Below are positions 43,492-52,933 of a stretch of DNA of 64,000 bases, piece after piece. Location: positions 1-64,000 of the forward strand of contig JAGNIJ010000002.1 of the NCBI GenBank assembly GCA_018001225.1. Direction: 5' to 3'. The notes under the pieces were generated by a model. That model was not told the DNA's origin. It made no database searches and worked only from the letters and a program-made list of their open reading frames with translations. Both the position numbers and the translations under genes were made by a program. The first letter of the stretch is position 1. Each line of letters starts with the position of its first letter. The stretch comes from Kiritimatiellia bacterium. GTDB lineage: Bacteria; Verrucomicrobiota; Kiritimatiellia; CAIQIC01; JAGNIJ01.

Positions 43492-43516
43492 GTAGCCGCC
43501 GGCGTAAGCCGGTGGC
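43492..43516. repeat. Single REP in divergent intergenic region
   Basis: GTAG, arms GCCGCCGGC / GCCGGTGGC, loop GTAA, between divergent wecB and the GT2 at 43568. No clear promoter could be assigned in this 198-nt gap. Confidence 0.85.
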
Positions 43517-43567
43517 GCCGAGCGACCGTGTTGTCTTTCTCCCTTCGCCCTGCTACATGTCTCACCC

Positions 43568-44494
43568 ATGCCGGCGGAATCGCCCCATATCAGTGTCGTC
43601 ATCCTGAACTGGAACAGGCCGGAAGACACCCTGCAGGCGGTGCGTTCCGTGCTCGGCCAGTCCTGTGCCGACCTCGAGGTGGTCGTGTGGGACAACGCCT
43701 CGACGGACGGGTCCCGCGAGGTGTTGACCGACGCCTTCGCGTCCGATCCCCGGGTCCGCCTGGTGTGGAGCGAGCGCAACTACGGCGTGGCCGGCGGCCG
43801 CAACCGGGCCTTTGCCGCGGCCCGGGGACGGATTCTCTTTTCGCTGGACAGCGATGCCGTCATCGAAACCCGGGACGGACTGGACCTCGTTGCCGCCGTT
43901 TTCGAGAACGAGCCCGGCGTCGGGGTCGTGGGGGCCGAGGTGCTCCGCCCGGACCGCCATCTCATGTGGCCGTTCGCGCGGCCGGCCTCCGAGTGGCGCG
44001 AGCGCCGGTTCGACACCATCCGCCTGGACGGCTGCGCGTTTGCCACGCGCCGCGAGCTGTTCGAGCGCATCGGGGGCTTCGCCGAGCATTTCTCGCCGTA
44101 CGGCCAGGAGGATCATTACTACGCGTTCCAGGTGCTGGGGGCCGGCTTTCGCGTGGTGTACGTGCCCGCCATCAAGGTCGTTCATGCCTTCAACCCGGTG
44201 GGCCGGCAGGGCGAGCAGTTTGCCATGGTCGTGCGGAACGGGCTGTGGATTCCGCTTGAACTATTTCCCTTCCCCCATAACCTTCTGCGTGCCGTCTCCC
44301 GGAGCATGCATTTTGCGCGAGAGGCCGCGGAGGACAAGCAGTGGCGCTTTTTCTTCCAGGGGTTTTCCCAGGGCTTCGCCGCGATGAGGCGCCGCCGACC
44401 CATGCCGCGCAAGGCGTGGCGCCGGGTCGCCGCGCTCATCCGGGAAGACAAGGCCCTTGGAAAAGCGTATGATACGGGAAATGTACACGGGTGA
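43568..44494 (+). CDS. Glycosyltransferase family 2 (rhamnosyltransferase-like)
   Basis: 308 residues, GT-A. Seen: ISVVILNWNRPEDTLQAV, VVVWDNASTDGSRE, ILFSLDSDAVIETRD (DSD metal site), and YGQEDHYYAFQVL with the ED catalytic pair. The sugar is not predictable. A weak promoter-like TTGTCT-17-TACATG precedes it. Confidence 0.85.
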   Translation: MPAESPHISVVILNWNRPEDTLQAVRSVLGQSCADLEVVVWDNASTDGSREVLTDAFASDPRVRLVWSERNYGVAGGRNRAFAAARGRILFSLDSDAVIETRDGLDLVAAVFENEPGVGVVGAEVLRPDRHLMWPFARPASEWRERRFDTIRLDGCAFATRRELFERIGGFAEHFSPYGQEDHYYAFQVLGAGFRVVYVPAIKVVHAFNPVGRQGEQFAMVVRNGLWIPLELFPFPHNLLRAVSRSMHFAREAAEDKQWRFFFQGFSQGFAAMRRRRPMPRKAWRRVAALIREDKALGKAYDTGNVHG

Positions 44495-44607
44495 TGAACC
44501 TCGCCGGATGAAGCGCCATCGCGAACCATCGCGCGGACTATCGTGATCTACAGGGACTAAACTTCAGGCCGACCTTTTCCGATTTCAGGTTTCATCCCTC
44601 TCCACCC

Positions 44608-46011
44608 ATGCTCTTCAACAGCTACGAGTTCCTGTTCCTCTTCCTGCCCCTGGTCCTGCTCGGGTACTACGCGCTGGTGCCCCGGCGCGCGCGCCTGCTG
44701 CTGCTGACGCTGGCGAGCTACTTCTTCTACGGCTGGTGGGACTACCGGTTCTGCTCGCTGATGCTGATCTCGACGCTGATCGATTACGCGGCGGGAAAAG
44801 GGATCGGAGGCTCGGCCGATCCGCGAATCCGCCGGCGGTGGATGATAGCCTCGATTGTGTCGAATCTCTCGCTGCTCGGTTTTTTCAAGTACTACGATCT
44901 CGCGGCCCGCACGGTGAACCAGGCCCTTTCATTTTTCGGCGCTCCGGATCCGCTGCTCCCGCTGCTCCACATCATCCTGCCGGTCGGGATATCCTTCTAC
45001 ACGTTCCAGAGCATGAGCTACTCGATCGACATCTATCTCGGCGCGGCCCGGCCGGCGAGGTCCTTCGTCGATTTCGCCTGTTTCGTGGCGCTCTATCCCC
45101 AGTTGATCGCCGGCCCGATCGTGCGGTATCGCGACCTGGCCGAGCAGTTGATCGAACGCTCGCACACGGTCGCGAAGTTCGCGCTGGGGATCACGTTCTT
45201 CGTGCTGGGCCTGGCCAAGAAGGTGATCCTCGCGGACGGCGTGGCGCCCCTGGTCGGCCCGGCCTTCGAGGCGGCCGCGCCGGGCCTGTTCACCGCGTGG
45301 ACCGGTCTGCTGGCGTACACGATGCAGATTTACTTCGACTTCAGCGGCTACTCGGACATGGCGGTCGGCCTCGGGCTGATGCTCGGGTTCCGCATGCCGC
45401 AGAATTTCGATTCGCCCTACAAGGCGGTCTCGATCACCGACTTCTGGCGGCGCTGGCACATCACCCTGTCGAGCTGGCTGCGCGATTACCTCTATATTCC
45501 GCTGGGCGGCAACAGGCTGGGGCCCGTCCGGACGTACTTCAACCTGTTCCTCACGATGCTGCTGGGCGGCTTGTGGCACGGGGCGAACTGGACCTTCGTC
45601 CTGTGGGGCGCCTACCACGGCATTCTGCTGGCGATCGAGCGGGCGGCGGGGAAGAAGGGCCTGCTGGCGTGGGCGCCGGCCGCGGCGCAACAGCTGGTCA
45701 CTTTTGGACTCGCGATGTTCGGCTGGGTCCTGTTCCGCGCCGCCACGCCGGGGCAGGTCCGGACGATGTTCCGGGGCCTGTTCGGGGCGAACGGCGCGGA
45801 GGCGCACGTCCGGGCGGCGATGGCGGCGAACCCGCTGCCGTACCTGATGCTGGCCGTCACGCTGCTGCTGGCCTTCGGGTTCCGGAACACGTGGGAGATC
45901 CAGTGGCGGAACGGCTGGACCCTGGCCTTGTTCCTGGCCGCGTTGTTCGCGGCCTCGGTGGCCGCGATCCTGGTCAATACCAGTTCGCCGTTCCTGTACT
46001 TCCAATTTTGA
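44608..46011 (+). CDS. MBOAT-family O-acyltransferase (AlgI-like), copy 2
   Basis: 467 residues, polytopic. Seen: MLFNSYEFLFLFLPLVLLGYY, LPVGISFYTFQSMSYSID, YFDFSGYSDMAVG, DFWRRWHITLSSWLRDYLYIPLGG and GGLWHGANWTF with the catalytic-type His. Partner SGNH gene follows 122 nt later. Its stop shares the first base of an AACCACGAAT element. Confidence 0.9.
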   Translation: MLFNSYEFLFLFLPLVLLGYYALVPRRARLLLLTLASYFFYGWWDYRFCSLMLISTLIDYAAGKGIGGSADPRIRRRWMIASIVSNLSLLGFFKYYDLAARTVNQALSFFGAPDPLLPLLHIILPVGISFYTFQSMSYSIDIYLGAARPARSFVDFACFVALYPQLIAGPIVRYRDLAEQLIERSHTVAKFALGITFFVLGLAKKVILADGVAPLVGPAFEAAAPGLFTAWTGLLAYTMQIYFDFSGYSDMAVGLGLMLGFRMPQNFDSPYKAVSITDFWRRWHITLSSWLRDYLYIPLGGNRLGPVRTYFNLFLTMLLGGLWHGANWTFVLWGAYHGILLAIERAAGKKGLLAWAPAAAQQLVTFGLAMFGWVLFRAATPGQVRTMFRGLFGANGAEAHVRAAMAANPLPYLMLAVTLLLAFGFRNTWEIQWRNGWTLALFLAALFAASVAAILVNTSSPFLYFQF

Positions 46012-46119
46012 ACCACGAATGGACACGGGTAGACATGGAGCGTGGAGCCGCGAAGGCCACGCGCTGACGCGCGCGGCTACGTAGCCGCCGCCGGGTAGCC
46101 GCCGCCGTAAGGCGGTGGC
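46011..46119. repeat. AACCACGAAT half element plus REP pair
   Basis: AACCACGAATGGACAC starts on the last base of the MBOAT stop. REP units follow: inverted 46056-46080 (GCCACGCGC / GCGCGCGGC) and direct 46095-46119 (GCCGCCGCC / GGCGGTGGC, loop GTAA), with a half unit 46081-46094. The SGNH start is 15 nt beyond. Confidence 0.82.
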
Positions 46120-46133
46120 AGGAAAAGAACCGC

Positions 46134-47405
46134 ATGCAGCATCTTGAAGAAAAAGAGCGGGCGTTCGCGCCGGGGCCGGGCCGGGCCTGGGTCGTGGCCG
46201 CCGTCGTGGGCCTGCTCTGGCTGGCCGCCTGCGCGGCCGACTGGAGCCTGCGCTTCCAGCGGTTCCGCTGGCAACAGCGGCTGATCTTCAGGCCCGCAAC
46301 GATCCAGGCGCTGGCCGTCGGGGACGAACGGTTCGTGACCAACTGGATGGCGGAAAGCCGGGGCGGCGACCTCACGCGCCTCGCGGGCATCCCTTCCTTC
46401 GCCGGCCGTTTTGAGCAGCCGCGGCCCGGCCGATTCGAGAGCCTCGATGCCGCGGGCTTCCGCAATGTCCCCGCGCCGCCGGAGCTGGCCCACCCGGTCG
46501 TCGTCGCGGGCGACAGCTTCATGGCCTCGGGCTATCCGATGACGAACATGTTCGCCGTCCGGCTGGCCGGGATTTCCGGCCTGCCGGTGTACAACCGCGC
46601 CATGCTGGGCGTGGGGCCGTTCTTGAGCCTGGTCCGCTTCGTGGACAGCGAGCGGTTTGTCAGCCGGGCGCCCCGGGTCCTGGTTTGGGGTTTCATCGAG
46701 CGCTCCGTCATCCGGCACGCCTTCTCCGGCATGATGTACCAGTTGGACATCCGGGAGAAAGGGATCCGGCCCGCGGATCATTATGAACGGTCAGCGACCC
46801 GGACGCGCCTGGTCTGGCAGGAGCTGGCGCCGTCGCAGTTGAAAACCGCGCTGCCCGACACCTCGGCGATGGCGCATTTCGCCCGCCGCGCCTGGAACCG
46901 GCTGCGCTACGCGCTGCTGGGGATGATCAACCCGGAAGTCTTCGTCGCCGCGGGGAAAGTGGCGGGGCGCCCGATGCTGATGTACCGCCCCGCCGTCGAG
47001 ATCATGATCGGCGACCCGGCGGAACGGAACCTGGTGGAGGTCGCCGGGGCGATCCGGTACGCGGGCGATTTCATGGCGCGGCGGGGCATCCGGCTGGTGG
47101 TCGTGCTGATTCCCGACAAGGAGCAGGTCTACCGCGAACTCGTCCCGGCGCACGTGCGGGACGGCCGCGAGTTGCCGCCGTCCTGCCTGGGCGAACTCGA
47201 GGAGCGCGTGCGGGCCGAGGGGATCCCGGCGGTCAACCTGCTGCCCCTGTTCCGCGCGCATGCCGCGGAGGGCGAGCTGCTGTACTGGCCGGACGACACG
47301 CACTGGAACGAGCGGGGCATCGCGCTGGCGGCGGAGGAAACCTGGAAGGCCGTGCGCCCGCTGCTGGAGGCCGTCGCGGCGGCGGAGCAGGGGGCGGAGG
47401 AGTAA
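46134..47405 (+). CDS. SGNH/AlgJ-like O-acetyltransferase partner
   Basis: 423 residues with an N-terminal membrane anchor (WVVAAVVGLLWLAACAADW), so periplasm-facing. Seen: VVVAGDSFMAS (block I GDS) and YWPDDTHWNERGIALA (D-T-H-W block, as in AlgX/AlgJ). Probably completes acyl transfer started by the MBOAT upstream, onto the surface glycan. ATG 46134 follows the REP pair. Confidence 0.8.
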   Translation: MQHLEEKERAFAPGPGRAWVVAAVVGLLWLAACAADWSLRFQRFRWQQRLIFRPATIQALAVGDERFVTNWMAESRGGDLTRLAGIPSFAGRFEQPRPGRFESLDAAGFRNVPAPPELAHPVVVAGDSFMASGYPMTNMFAVRLAGISGLPVYNRAMLGVGPFLSLVRFVDSERFVSRAPRVLVWGFIERSVIRHAFSGMMYQLDIREKGIRPADHYERSATRTRLVWQELAPSQLKTALPDTSAMAHFARRAWNRLRYALLGMINPEVFVAAGKVAGRPMLMYRPAVEIMIGDPAERNLVEVAGAIRYAGDFMARRGIRLVVVLIPDKEQVYRELVPAHVRDGRELPPSCLGELEERVRAEGIPAVNLLPLFRAHAAEGELLYWPDDTHWNERGIALAAEETWKAVRPLLEAVAAAEQGAEE

Positions 47406-47407
47406 CC

Positions 47408-48166
47408 ATGCCCGGCGACGAACAACCCTTGTGCCGGTTCCTGGAATGGGACACGGCCTTCTTCGGTTGCCGCGTGGCCCGGGTCGTGCCGGAGCGGCTC
47501 GACGCCGCCGGCGCGAAAGCCGTCCTGGCGTGGGCGCGGGCGGAGCGGATCGCCTGCCTCTACTTCCTGGCCGACACGGCGGATGCCGCGAGCCTGGCCG
47601 TTGCGGAGGACCACGGGTTCCGCTGCGTGGATATCCGGGTCACCCTGGACCGCGAGGTCGAGCGGCGGCCCACCGAGGCCGGCGAGGCGGGCGGGCCGGC
47701 CGTGCGTCCCGGCCGGGCCTCCGACCTGGACGCGCTGGTGCCGATCGCGCGCGGGGCGCATACCGACACGCGGTTTTTCGCCGACCCGCATTTCGAGCGC
47801 GAGCGCTGCGCGGCCCTCTACGAGACCTGGTTGAGACAGGGCTTTTCGGGCGGCGCCGAGGCTGTCCTGGTTTTCGAGCACGAAGGCCGCGCGGCCGGCT
47901 ACGTCTCCTGCCACCTGCGAAGCGCCGGGGAGGGGCAGATCGGCCTGCTGGGCGTCGGCGCGCAGGCCCGCGGCCGCGGCGGCGGCCGGGGCCTGGTGCG
48001 GGCGGCCCTGCGCTGGTTCGGCGCGCAGGGATGCCGCCAGGTTTCCGTGGTGACCCAGGGCCGCAATATCCCGGCCCAGCGCCTGTACCAGGGCTGCGGC
48101 TTTAAAACCGGCCGGGCGCAGGCCTGGCATCATTTGTGGATGGCCGATCTGGATCGGAAGGTGTGA
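47408..48166 (+). CDS. wecD: WecD-like GNAT acetyltransferase
   Basis: 252 residues. N-terminal EWDTAFFGCRVARV is the signature of dTDP-4-amino-4,6-dideoxygalactose N-acetyltransferase, and the C-terminal GNAT core has IGLLGVGAQARGRGGGRGLV (acetyl-CoA loop) and NIPAQRLYQGCGF. It stands directly before the WecE-type aminotransferase, as in enterobacterial common antigen loci, so the product is probably dTDP-Fuc4NAc or a relative. Confidence 0.82.
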   Translation: MPGDEQPLCRFLEWDTAFFGCRVARVVPERLDAAGAKAVLAWARAERIACLYFLADTADAASLAVAEDHGFRCVDIRVTLDREVERRPTEAGEAGGPAVRPGRASDLDALVPIARGAHTDTRFFADPHFERERCAALYETWLRQGFSGGAEAVLVFEHEGRAAGYVSCHLRSAGEGQIGLLGVGAQARGRGGGRGLVRAALRWFGAQGCRQVSVVTQGRNIPAQRLYQGCGFKTGRAQAWHHLWMADLDRKV

Positions 48167-48168
48167 CG

Positions 48169-49320
48169 ATGACGCCCTATCGAATACTGTTCAACCGCCC
48201 CGATCCGATCGGCGCCGAACTGGAGTACCTGGCTGAAGCGGCCCGGTCGGGCCAGATTTCCGGGGACGGGTCGTTCACGCGCCGTTGCCACGCGCTGCTG
48301 GAGCGCGAACCGGGCGCGAAAAAGGCGCTCCTGACCACCTCCTGCACCCACGCGCTGGAAATGGCGGCGCTGCTCCTGGACATCCGGCCGGGCGACGAGG
48401 TCATCGTGCCGTCGTTCACCTTCGTGTCCACCGTCAACGCCTTCGTCCTGCGCGGCGCGAAGCCGGTGTTCGCCGACATCCGGCCCGACACGCTCAACCT
48501 GGACGAGCGCGCGCTGCCGGCGCTGATCACTCCGCGGACCCGGGCCCTCGTGGTCGTGCACTACGCGGGCGTCGGCTGCGAGATGGACGCGATCCTGGCC
48601 CTCGCGCGGGAACGCGGCTTGCCGGTCATCGAGGACAACGCGCACGGTCTCTTCGGCCAGTACCGGGGACGCGGGCTGGGCACGCTGGGCGCGCTGGCGA
48701 CCCAGAGCTTCCACGAGACCAAGAACTTCTCCTGCGGCGAGGGCGGGGCCCTGCTGATCAACGACGAGCGCTACATCGAGCGGGCGGAGATTATCCGCGA
48801 GAAGGGCACCGATCGCAGCAGGTTTTTCCGCGGGCAGGTGGACAAGTACTCCTGGGTGGACATCGGCTCCAGCTACCTGCTGTCGGACCTGCTGGCGGCG
48901 TTCCTCTTCGCCCAGTTGGAGCGGCGCGAGGAAATCCAGGCCAGGCGAAAGGCCATTTGGGAGACCTATCGGACGAATCTGGCGGATTGGTCCGCATCGG
49001 TCGGCGCTCGCTTGCCCGTCATCCCGGATCATTGCCGGCAGGCCTGGCACATGTTTTATCTCCTGATGCCTTCGCTGGCGGCGCGACAGCGGCTGATCGC
49101 GCACCTCAAGCAGCGCGGCATCATGAGCGTGTTTCACTACCTGCCGCTGCACCTGTCGCCGATGGGCCGGCGCTTCGGGGGCCGGCCGGGCGCTTGCCCG
49201 GTCACCGAGGACATCAGCGACCGGCTGCTGCGCCTGCCCTTCTACAACAGCCTGGCCGCGTCCGACCAGGACCAGGTCATCGAGGCGGTGCGCTCCTTTG
49301 ATCCAGGACGCGGCGAATGA
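48169..49320 (+). CDS. wecE: dTDP-4-keto-6-deoxyhexose aminotransferase
   Basis: 383 residues, PLP fold-type I, DegT/DnrJ/EryC1 class. Seen: SGQISGDGSFTRRC (WecE-type start), TTSCTHALEMAALLL, VIEDNAHGLFGQYRG, and the Schiff-base lysine in SFHETKNFSCGEGGAL. ATG 48169 is favoured. WecD precedes it by 2 nt. A dTDP-glucose synthetase/dehydratase is not in the window, so the pathway needs genes elsewhere. Confidence 0.88.
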   Translation: MTPYRILFNRPDPIGAELEYLAEAARSGQISGDGSFTRRCHALLEREPGAKKALLTTSCTHALEMAALLLDIRPGDEVIVPSFTFVSTVNAFVLRGAKPVFADIRPDTLNLDERALPALITPRTRALVVVHYAGVGCEMDAILALARERGLPVIEDNAHGLFGQYRGRGLGTLGALATQSFHETKNFSCGEGGALLINDERYIERAEIIREKGTDRSRFFRGQVDKYSWVDIGSSYLLSDLLAAFLFAQLERREEIQARRKAIWETYRTNLADWSASVGARLPVIPDHCRQAWHMFYLLMPSLAARQRLIAHLKQRGIMSVFHYLPLHLSPMGRRFGGRPGACPVTEDISDRLLRLPFYNSLAASDQDQVIEAVRSFDPGRGE

Positions 49321-49440
49321 AACCGCGAATGAACACGAGCAGACACGAATGCCGACGAGGTTCTTCTTGGCCGGCATTCACTCGTTTGGTGAGGGCGCCG
49401 GTTGCCGAAGCGTCCTCCGTATAGGTGTCCATTCGTGGTT
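49321..49440. repeat. ORF-less element with AACCGCGAAT/ATTCGTGGTT ends
   Basis: Begins directly after the wecE stop with AACCGCGAATGAACAC and ends GTGTCCATTCGTGGTT, an imperfect terminal inverted repeat, with AGACACGAATG words inside. 120 nt, no ORF. Related to the elements at 26871 and 46011. Confidence 0.68.
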
Positions 49441-49488
49441 AAACGGCTCTTGTTTAATGGTTGCGGGGCGGCTGGGGGAATAGCGCGG

Positions 49489-49516
49489 TTGACAATCCGG
49501 CGGGCCGGGGCATGCT
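49489..49516 (+). promoter_or_regulatory. Sigma70-like promoter upstream of GT2
   Basis: TTGACA (49489-49494), 16-nt spacer, CATGCT (49511-49516). It fixes the start of the next gene to ATG 49542, because the earlier ATG 49512 lies in the -10 box. Confidence 0.45.
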
Positions 49517-49541
49517 GTCCCCGGAATTCGCGGAGCGACGC

Positions 49542-50303
49542 ATGATCAGCGGAAAAAAAGTGACGGTCGTCATGCCCGCGTACAACGCGGCGCGGACGCT
49601 GGAGCAGACGGTCCGGGCGCTCGACCGGGCGGTCGTGGACGACATCATCGTCGTGGACGACTGCAGCACCGACGAGACGGTCGCGCGGGCGAAGGAGCTT
49701 GGCCTGTTTGTGCGCCGCCACGACCGGAACCTGGGCTACGGCGGCAACCAGAAGAGCTGCTACCGGCTGGCGCTCGGGCGCGGCGCGGATATCGTCGTGA
49801 TGGTTCATCCGGACTACCAGTACGACCCGCGCCTCGTGCCGGCCATGGCGCACATGATCGCCTCGGACCTGTACGACGTGGTGCTGGGCTCGCGGATCCT
49901 GGGCGGCGGGACCCTGGCGGGGGGCATGCCCCTGCACAAGTACGTCGCGAACCGGATGCTGACCGCGTTCCAGAACATCCTGACCGGCCAGAAGCTCTCC
50001 GAGTACCACACGGGCTACCGGGCGTTTTCGCGGAAGGTCCTCGAGACCCTGCCGCTGGAGGAGAACTCGAACGACTTCGTGTTCGACAACCAGATGCTGT
50101 GCCAGGCGGCGGCCTTCGGGTTCCGCCTGGGAGAGCTGTCGTGCCCCACGAAGTACTTCGCGGAGGCGTCCTCGATCAACTTCAGGCGTTCCGTGATTTA
50201 CGGCCTGGGCGTCGTGCGCAGCACGCTGCAACTGTTTCTCCACCGGCACGGGGTGAAGGACGAGCGGCTGTTCGGGCCCCGCGGGAGAAAGCTTGTCCCG
50301 TGA
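49542..50303 (+). CDS. Glycosyltransferase family 2 (membrane-lipid type)
   Basis: 253 residues, GT-A. Seen: VTVVMPAYNAARTLEQTV, DIIVVDDCSTDETVA, VVMVHPDYQYDPRLVP (DYQYD), and EENSNDFVFDNQML. Resembles the DPM1/PglI-like group that makes polyprenyl-phosphate sugars. GTGA overlap with the next gene. Confidence 0.85.
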   Translation: MISGKKVTVVMPAYNAARTLEQTVRALDRAVVDDIIVVDDCSTDETVARAKELGLFVRRHDRNLGYGGNQKSCYRLALGRGADIVVMVHPDYQYDPRLVPAMAHMIASDLYDVVLGSRILGGGTLAGGMPLHKYVANRMLTAFQNILTGQKLSEYHTGYRAFSRKVLETLPLEENSNDFVFDNQMLCQAAAFGFRLGELSCPTKYFAEASSINFRRSVIYGLGVVRSTLQLFLHRHGVKDERLFGPRGRKLVP

Positions 50304-51259
50304 ACGCCCCCTCGGAGGCCAGTCCCTGTCCCCTGTGCGCGCAGCCGCGCGGAGTGGAGGCCCTCGAATGCCGGGACAGCCGGGGCGTGATGCGATCCTA
50401 CCGGTATTGTGCGGCCTGCGGGGGGTACAGCCTGGACCCCCTGCCCTCGCCCGGCGAGCTGGCCGCGATGTACGACGAGGCGTACTACGGCTCCGGGGAG
50501 CGCAAGCTCCCCGCCCTGCTGGACGCCGTGCGCAACCTGGCCCTGCGGCGCCGGGCCGCCCGGGTTGCCCGATGGTTGGGGCGGCGCGGCCGGATCCTCG
50601 ACGTGGGTTGCGGGGACGGCCGGTTCCTGGCCCACATGCAGGCGCTGGGGTTCGAGATCATGGGCCTCGAGCTGCCGGGGATCGCCCTGGAACGGGCCCG
50701 GAAGCGGACGGGCGCGCCGCTGCGCGAGGGGCCGCTCGCGCCCGGCATGTTCCCCGACCGCTCGTTCGACCTCATCACGATCTGGCATGTCCTCGAACAC
50801 GTCGTCGATCCGCGGGAACTCCTGGCGACCTGCCGCGCCCTGCTGAAGGACGACGGGCGGCTGGTGGTCGAGGTGCCGAACCTGGACAGCTGGCAGAGCC
50901 GGCTCGGCGGGGCGGGGGCGTTCAACCTGGATCCGCCGCGGCACCTGCACCAGTTGCCCCCGAGCGCGCTCGACCGGTTGGTCGAAGAAACCGGTTTTTC
51001 CGTCGAACGTCGCGAAACCCTGTCCTTGGAAATGGGTGTCATGGGCGCGATGCAGACGCTGCTGAATCACTGGCTTGCGCCCCGGGATTTGCTGTTCGAC
51101 CTGCTGCGCTCGCGGTTTTCCTGCCCGGGATCGACGGGCGCCAAGGCGGCGTCCGTGGCGTGGGCCCCGGTCCTGGTCGTGCCGGCGACGGTCTTTACGA
51201 TGCTGGAGGCGGCCGGCGGTCGCGGCGCGGTGTTGCGGGTGGTCTGCCGGCCGCGGTAA
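50300..51259 (+). CDS. Methyltransferase with N-terminal zinc-binding cysteines
   Basis: 319 residues. N-terminal CPLC ... CAAC (C-x2-C twice) forms a zinc knuckle, then motif I ILDVGCGDGRFLAHM near residue 99, FDLITIWHVLEHVVDPRELL, and NLDPPRHLHQLPPSALDRL, typical of type 12 methyltransferases in surface-glycan loci. The GTG start overlaps the previous TGA. Paralogous in layout to the genes at 51291 and 58123. Confidence 0.82.
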   Translation: MNAPSEASPCPLCAQPRGVEALECRDSRGVMRSYRYCAACGGYSLDPLPSPGELAAMYDEAYYGSGERKLPALLDAVRNLALRRRAARVARWLGRRGRILDVGCGDGRFLAHMQALGFEIMGLELPGIALERARKRTGAPLREGPLAPGMFPDRSFDLITIWHVLEHVVDPRELLATCRALLKDDGRLVVEVPNLDSWQSRLGGAGAFNLDPPRHLHQLPPSALDRLVEETGFSVERRETLSLEMGVMGAMQTLLNHWLAPRDLLFDLLRSRFSCPGSTGAKAASVAWAPVLVVPATVFTMLEAAGGRGAVLRVVCRPR

Positions 51260-51290
51260 AAGAGCGTGAAGCAATAAGGCAAGGAGAACG

Positions 51291-52932
51291 ATGGCGAACT
51301 TCCAGCCCATGAAGGACCGGTTCCTGATGGTCCTGCGCGAGAACGTCGCCCTGCTGGGGGTGGGGGGGCGGTTCCTGGATTTCGGGTGCGGACGGGGCGA
51401 CGTCTCCGAGGTGCTGATCCGCGAACCGGCCATGGCCGGCGGCACCGCGTACGACCTGGCCGTCGACGCGGAGCAGCAGAAGCGTTCGGGCGCGCGCGAG
51501 GGCGGCAAGACGCTGAAGTATGCCTCCCGGTTATCCGAGGAGGAGACCGGCCTGGACCTGGCGCTGTTGTTCGACGTCATCGAGCATGTCCCGGTGCCCG
51601 GGGCCCTGCTGCGGGAGATCGAGCGGCGCGTCCGGCCGGGCGGGTGGCTGGTGGTGACCGTCCCGTATAACCCGCATGAGTGGGGCGTGGACGACGATTT
51701 CTACGGGCACCTGCGTAGATTGAGCATGCGGGGCATCGTGTCCATGCTCGAGCAGAGCGGGTGGAGCGTGATCCGCGTGCTCGATCCCTCCTTTCCGACC
51801 TTCTGGCTGATCCGCCGGGTCTACCTGTGGACGCGGCGCTTCATGAAACTGCCCGTGCCGGGCCACGACGGGCCGACGGGCAACGACCTGCAGCGGACCC
51901 TCGCGTCCTCGCGGCAGAGCGCCTGGGATACCGGCGGGGTGATGCAGCGGGTGCTGTCGTACGGCGTCATGCCGTGGCGTCTCATCCGCAAGTTCGATTT
52001 GTATTTCGAGTCCGTGTACAAGGGCTTCGAGCTGTTCGTCGTCTGCCAGCGGCGGCGGTCCTCCCCGGCGTGCGGCGTGTGCGGCCACGGGCGCTTTTCC
52101 TATCATCGTTTCTTCCAGCGCTACAGCCTTCAGCGGTGCTCCTACTGCCGGACGGAACAGATTCTGCCCGAAACGGACGATGCGTCCGCCCCGCCGCCTT
52201 CCCCCGCGGGCCCGATGCCCGGGCCGGGCGGGGTCCTGTTGCGCCGGTGGCGTACCCGGCGCCTGGAGGCGTTGTGCCGGCGCGCGCCCCGGCCGGCCTC
52301 GCTGTTCGTGGTGTCGCGGCACGGGGCGCAGGACGTGGAGACGGCGCGCCTGGCGCCCGCCGCGGACGTGCGGACGAGCACCCTCGGGGAGTGGCTGGCC
52401 CGGGGTCCGGAGGAGGGGCGGCGGTACGGCATCCTGGCGCTGTTCCACGTGTTCGAGCATGTTCGGGAAACCGCGGAGGCCCTGGAGGCCCTGGACCGGA
52501 GCGTCGAGCCCGGGGGCTGGGTGATGATCGAGTATCCCAACAGCCGTTCCTGGTTGAAGCGGCTGTTCCGCTGGCGGTGGTTTGGATACGACCCGCCCCA
52601 TCACCGCCACGTGATTGACGCCCAGGCCCTGGCGGACCAGATGGGCCTTCGCAATTACCGGCTGCTGGGCGAACGGCACTTCATCCCGGTATTCCTTCCT
52701 GGTCTTTGCCCAGACCCTGGTCAACGCGTTGATGCCGTTCCAGCGGGATGCCTTGTACCATTGGATTCGCGGATGCCGGATCGGTCCGCTCGAGCGGTTC
52801 TGGGCCTGGGTGTCGGCGCCCCTGGCGGCGCTGTGCGTTCCGCTGTTCCTGGTCTACCAGCCGCTGGCCTCGCTGTTCCGCGCGGGCTGCGTGGTCCGGC
52901 AAGTCTTTCGCCGCACGGATATCGTGGAGTGA
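51291..52932 (+). CDS. Tandem methyltransferase, frameshifted near 52690
   Basis: Two methyltransferase modules. The first (FLDFGCGRGDVSEVL, DVIEHVPVPGALL, GGWLVVTVPYNP) spans residues 1-250. After a zinc knuckle CGVCG ... CSYC the second has LALFHVFEHVRETAEAL and GYDPPHHRHVIDAQAL, but a weak motif I. Near 52690 the frame is lost. The original frame continues with unrelated text to 52937, while the next frame gives FLVFAQTLVNALMPFQRDAL ... VFRRTDIVE ending at 52932, a family-like hydrophobic C-terminus. One extra base at about 52689-52693, real or from assembly, explains it. Confidence 0.7.
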
Positions 52933-52933
52933 C

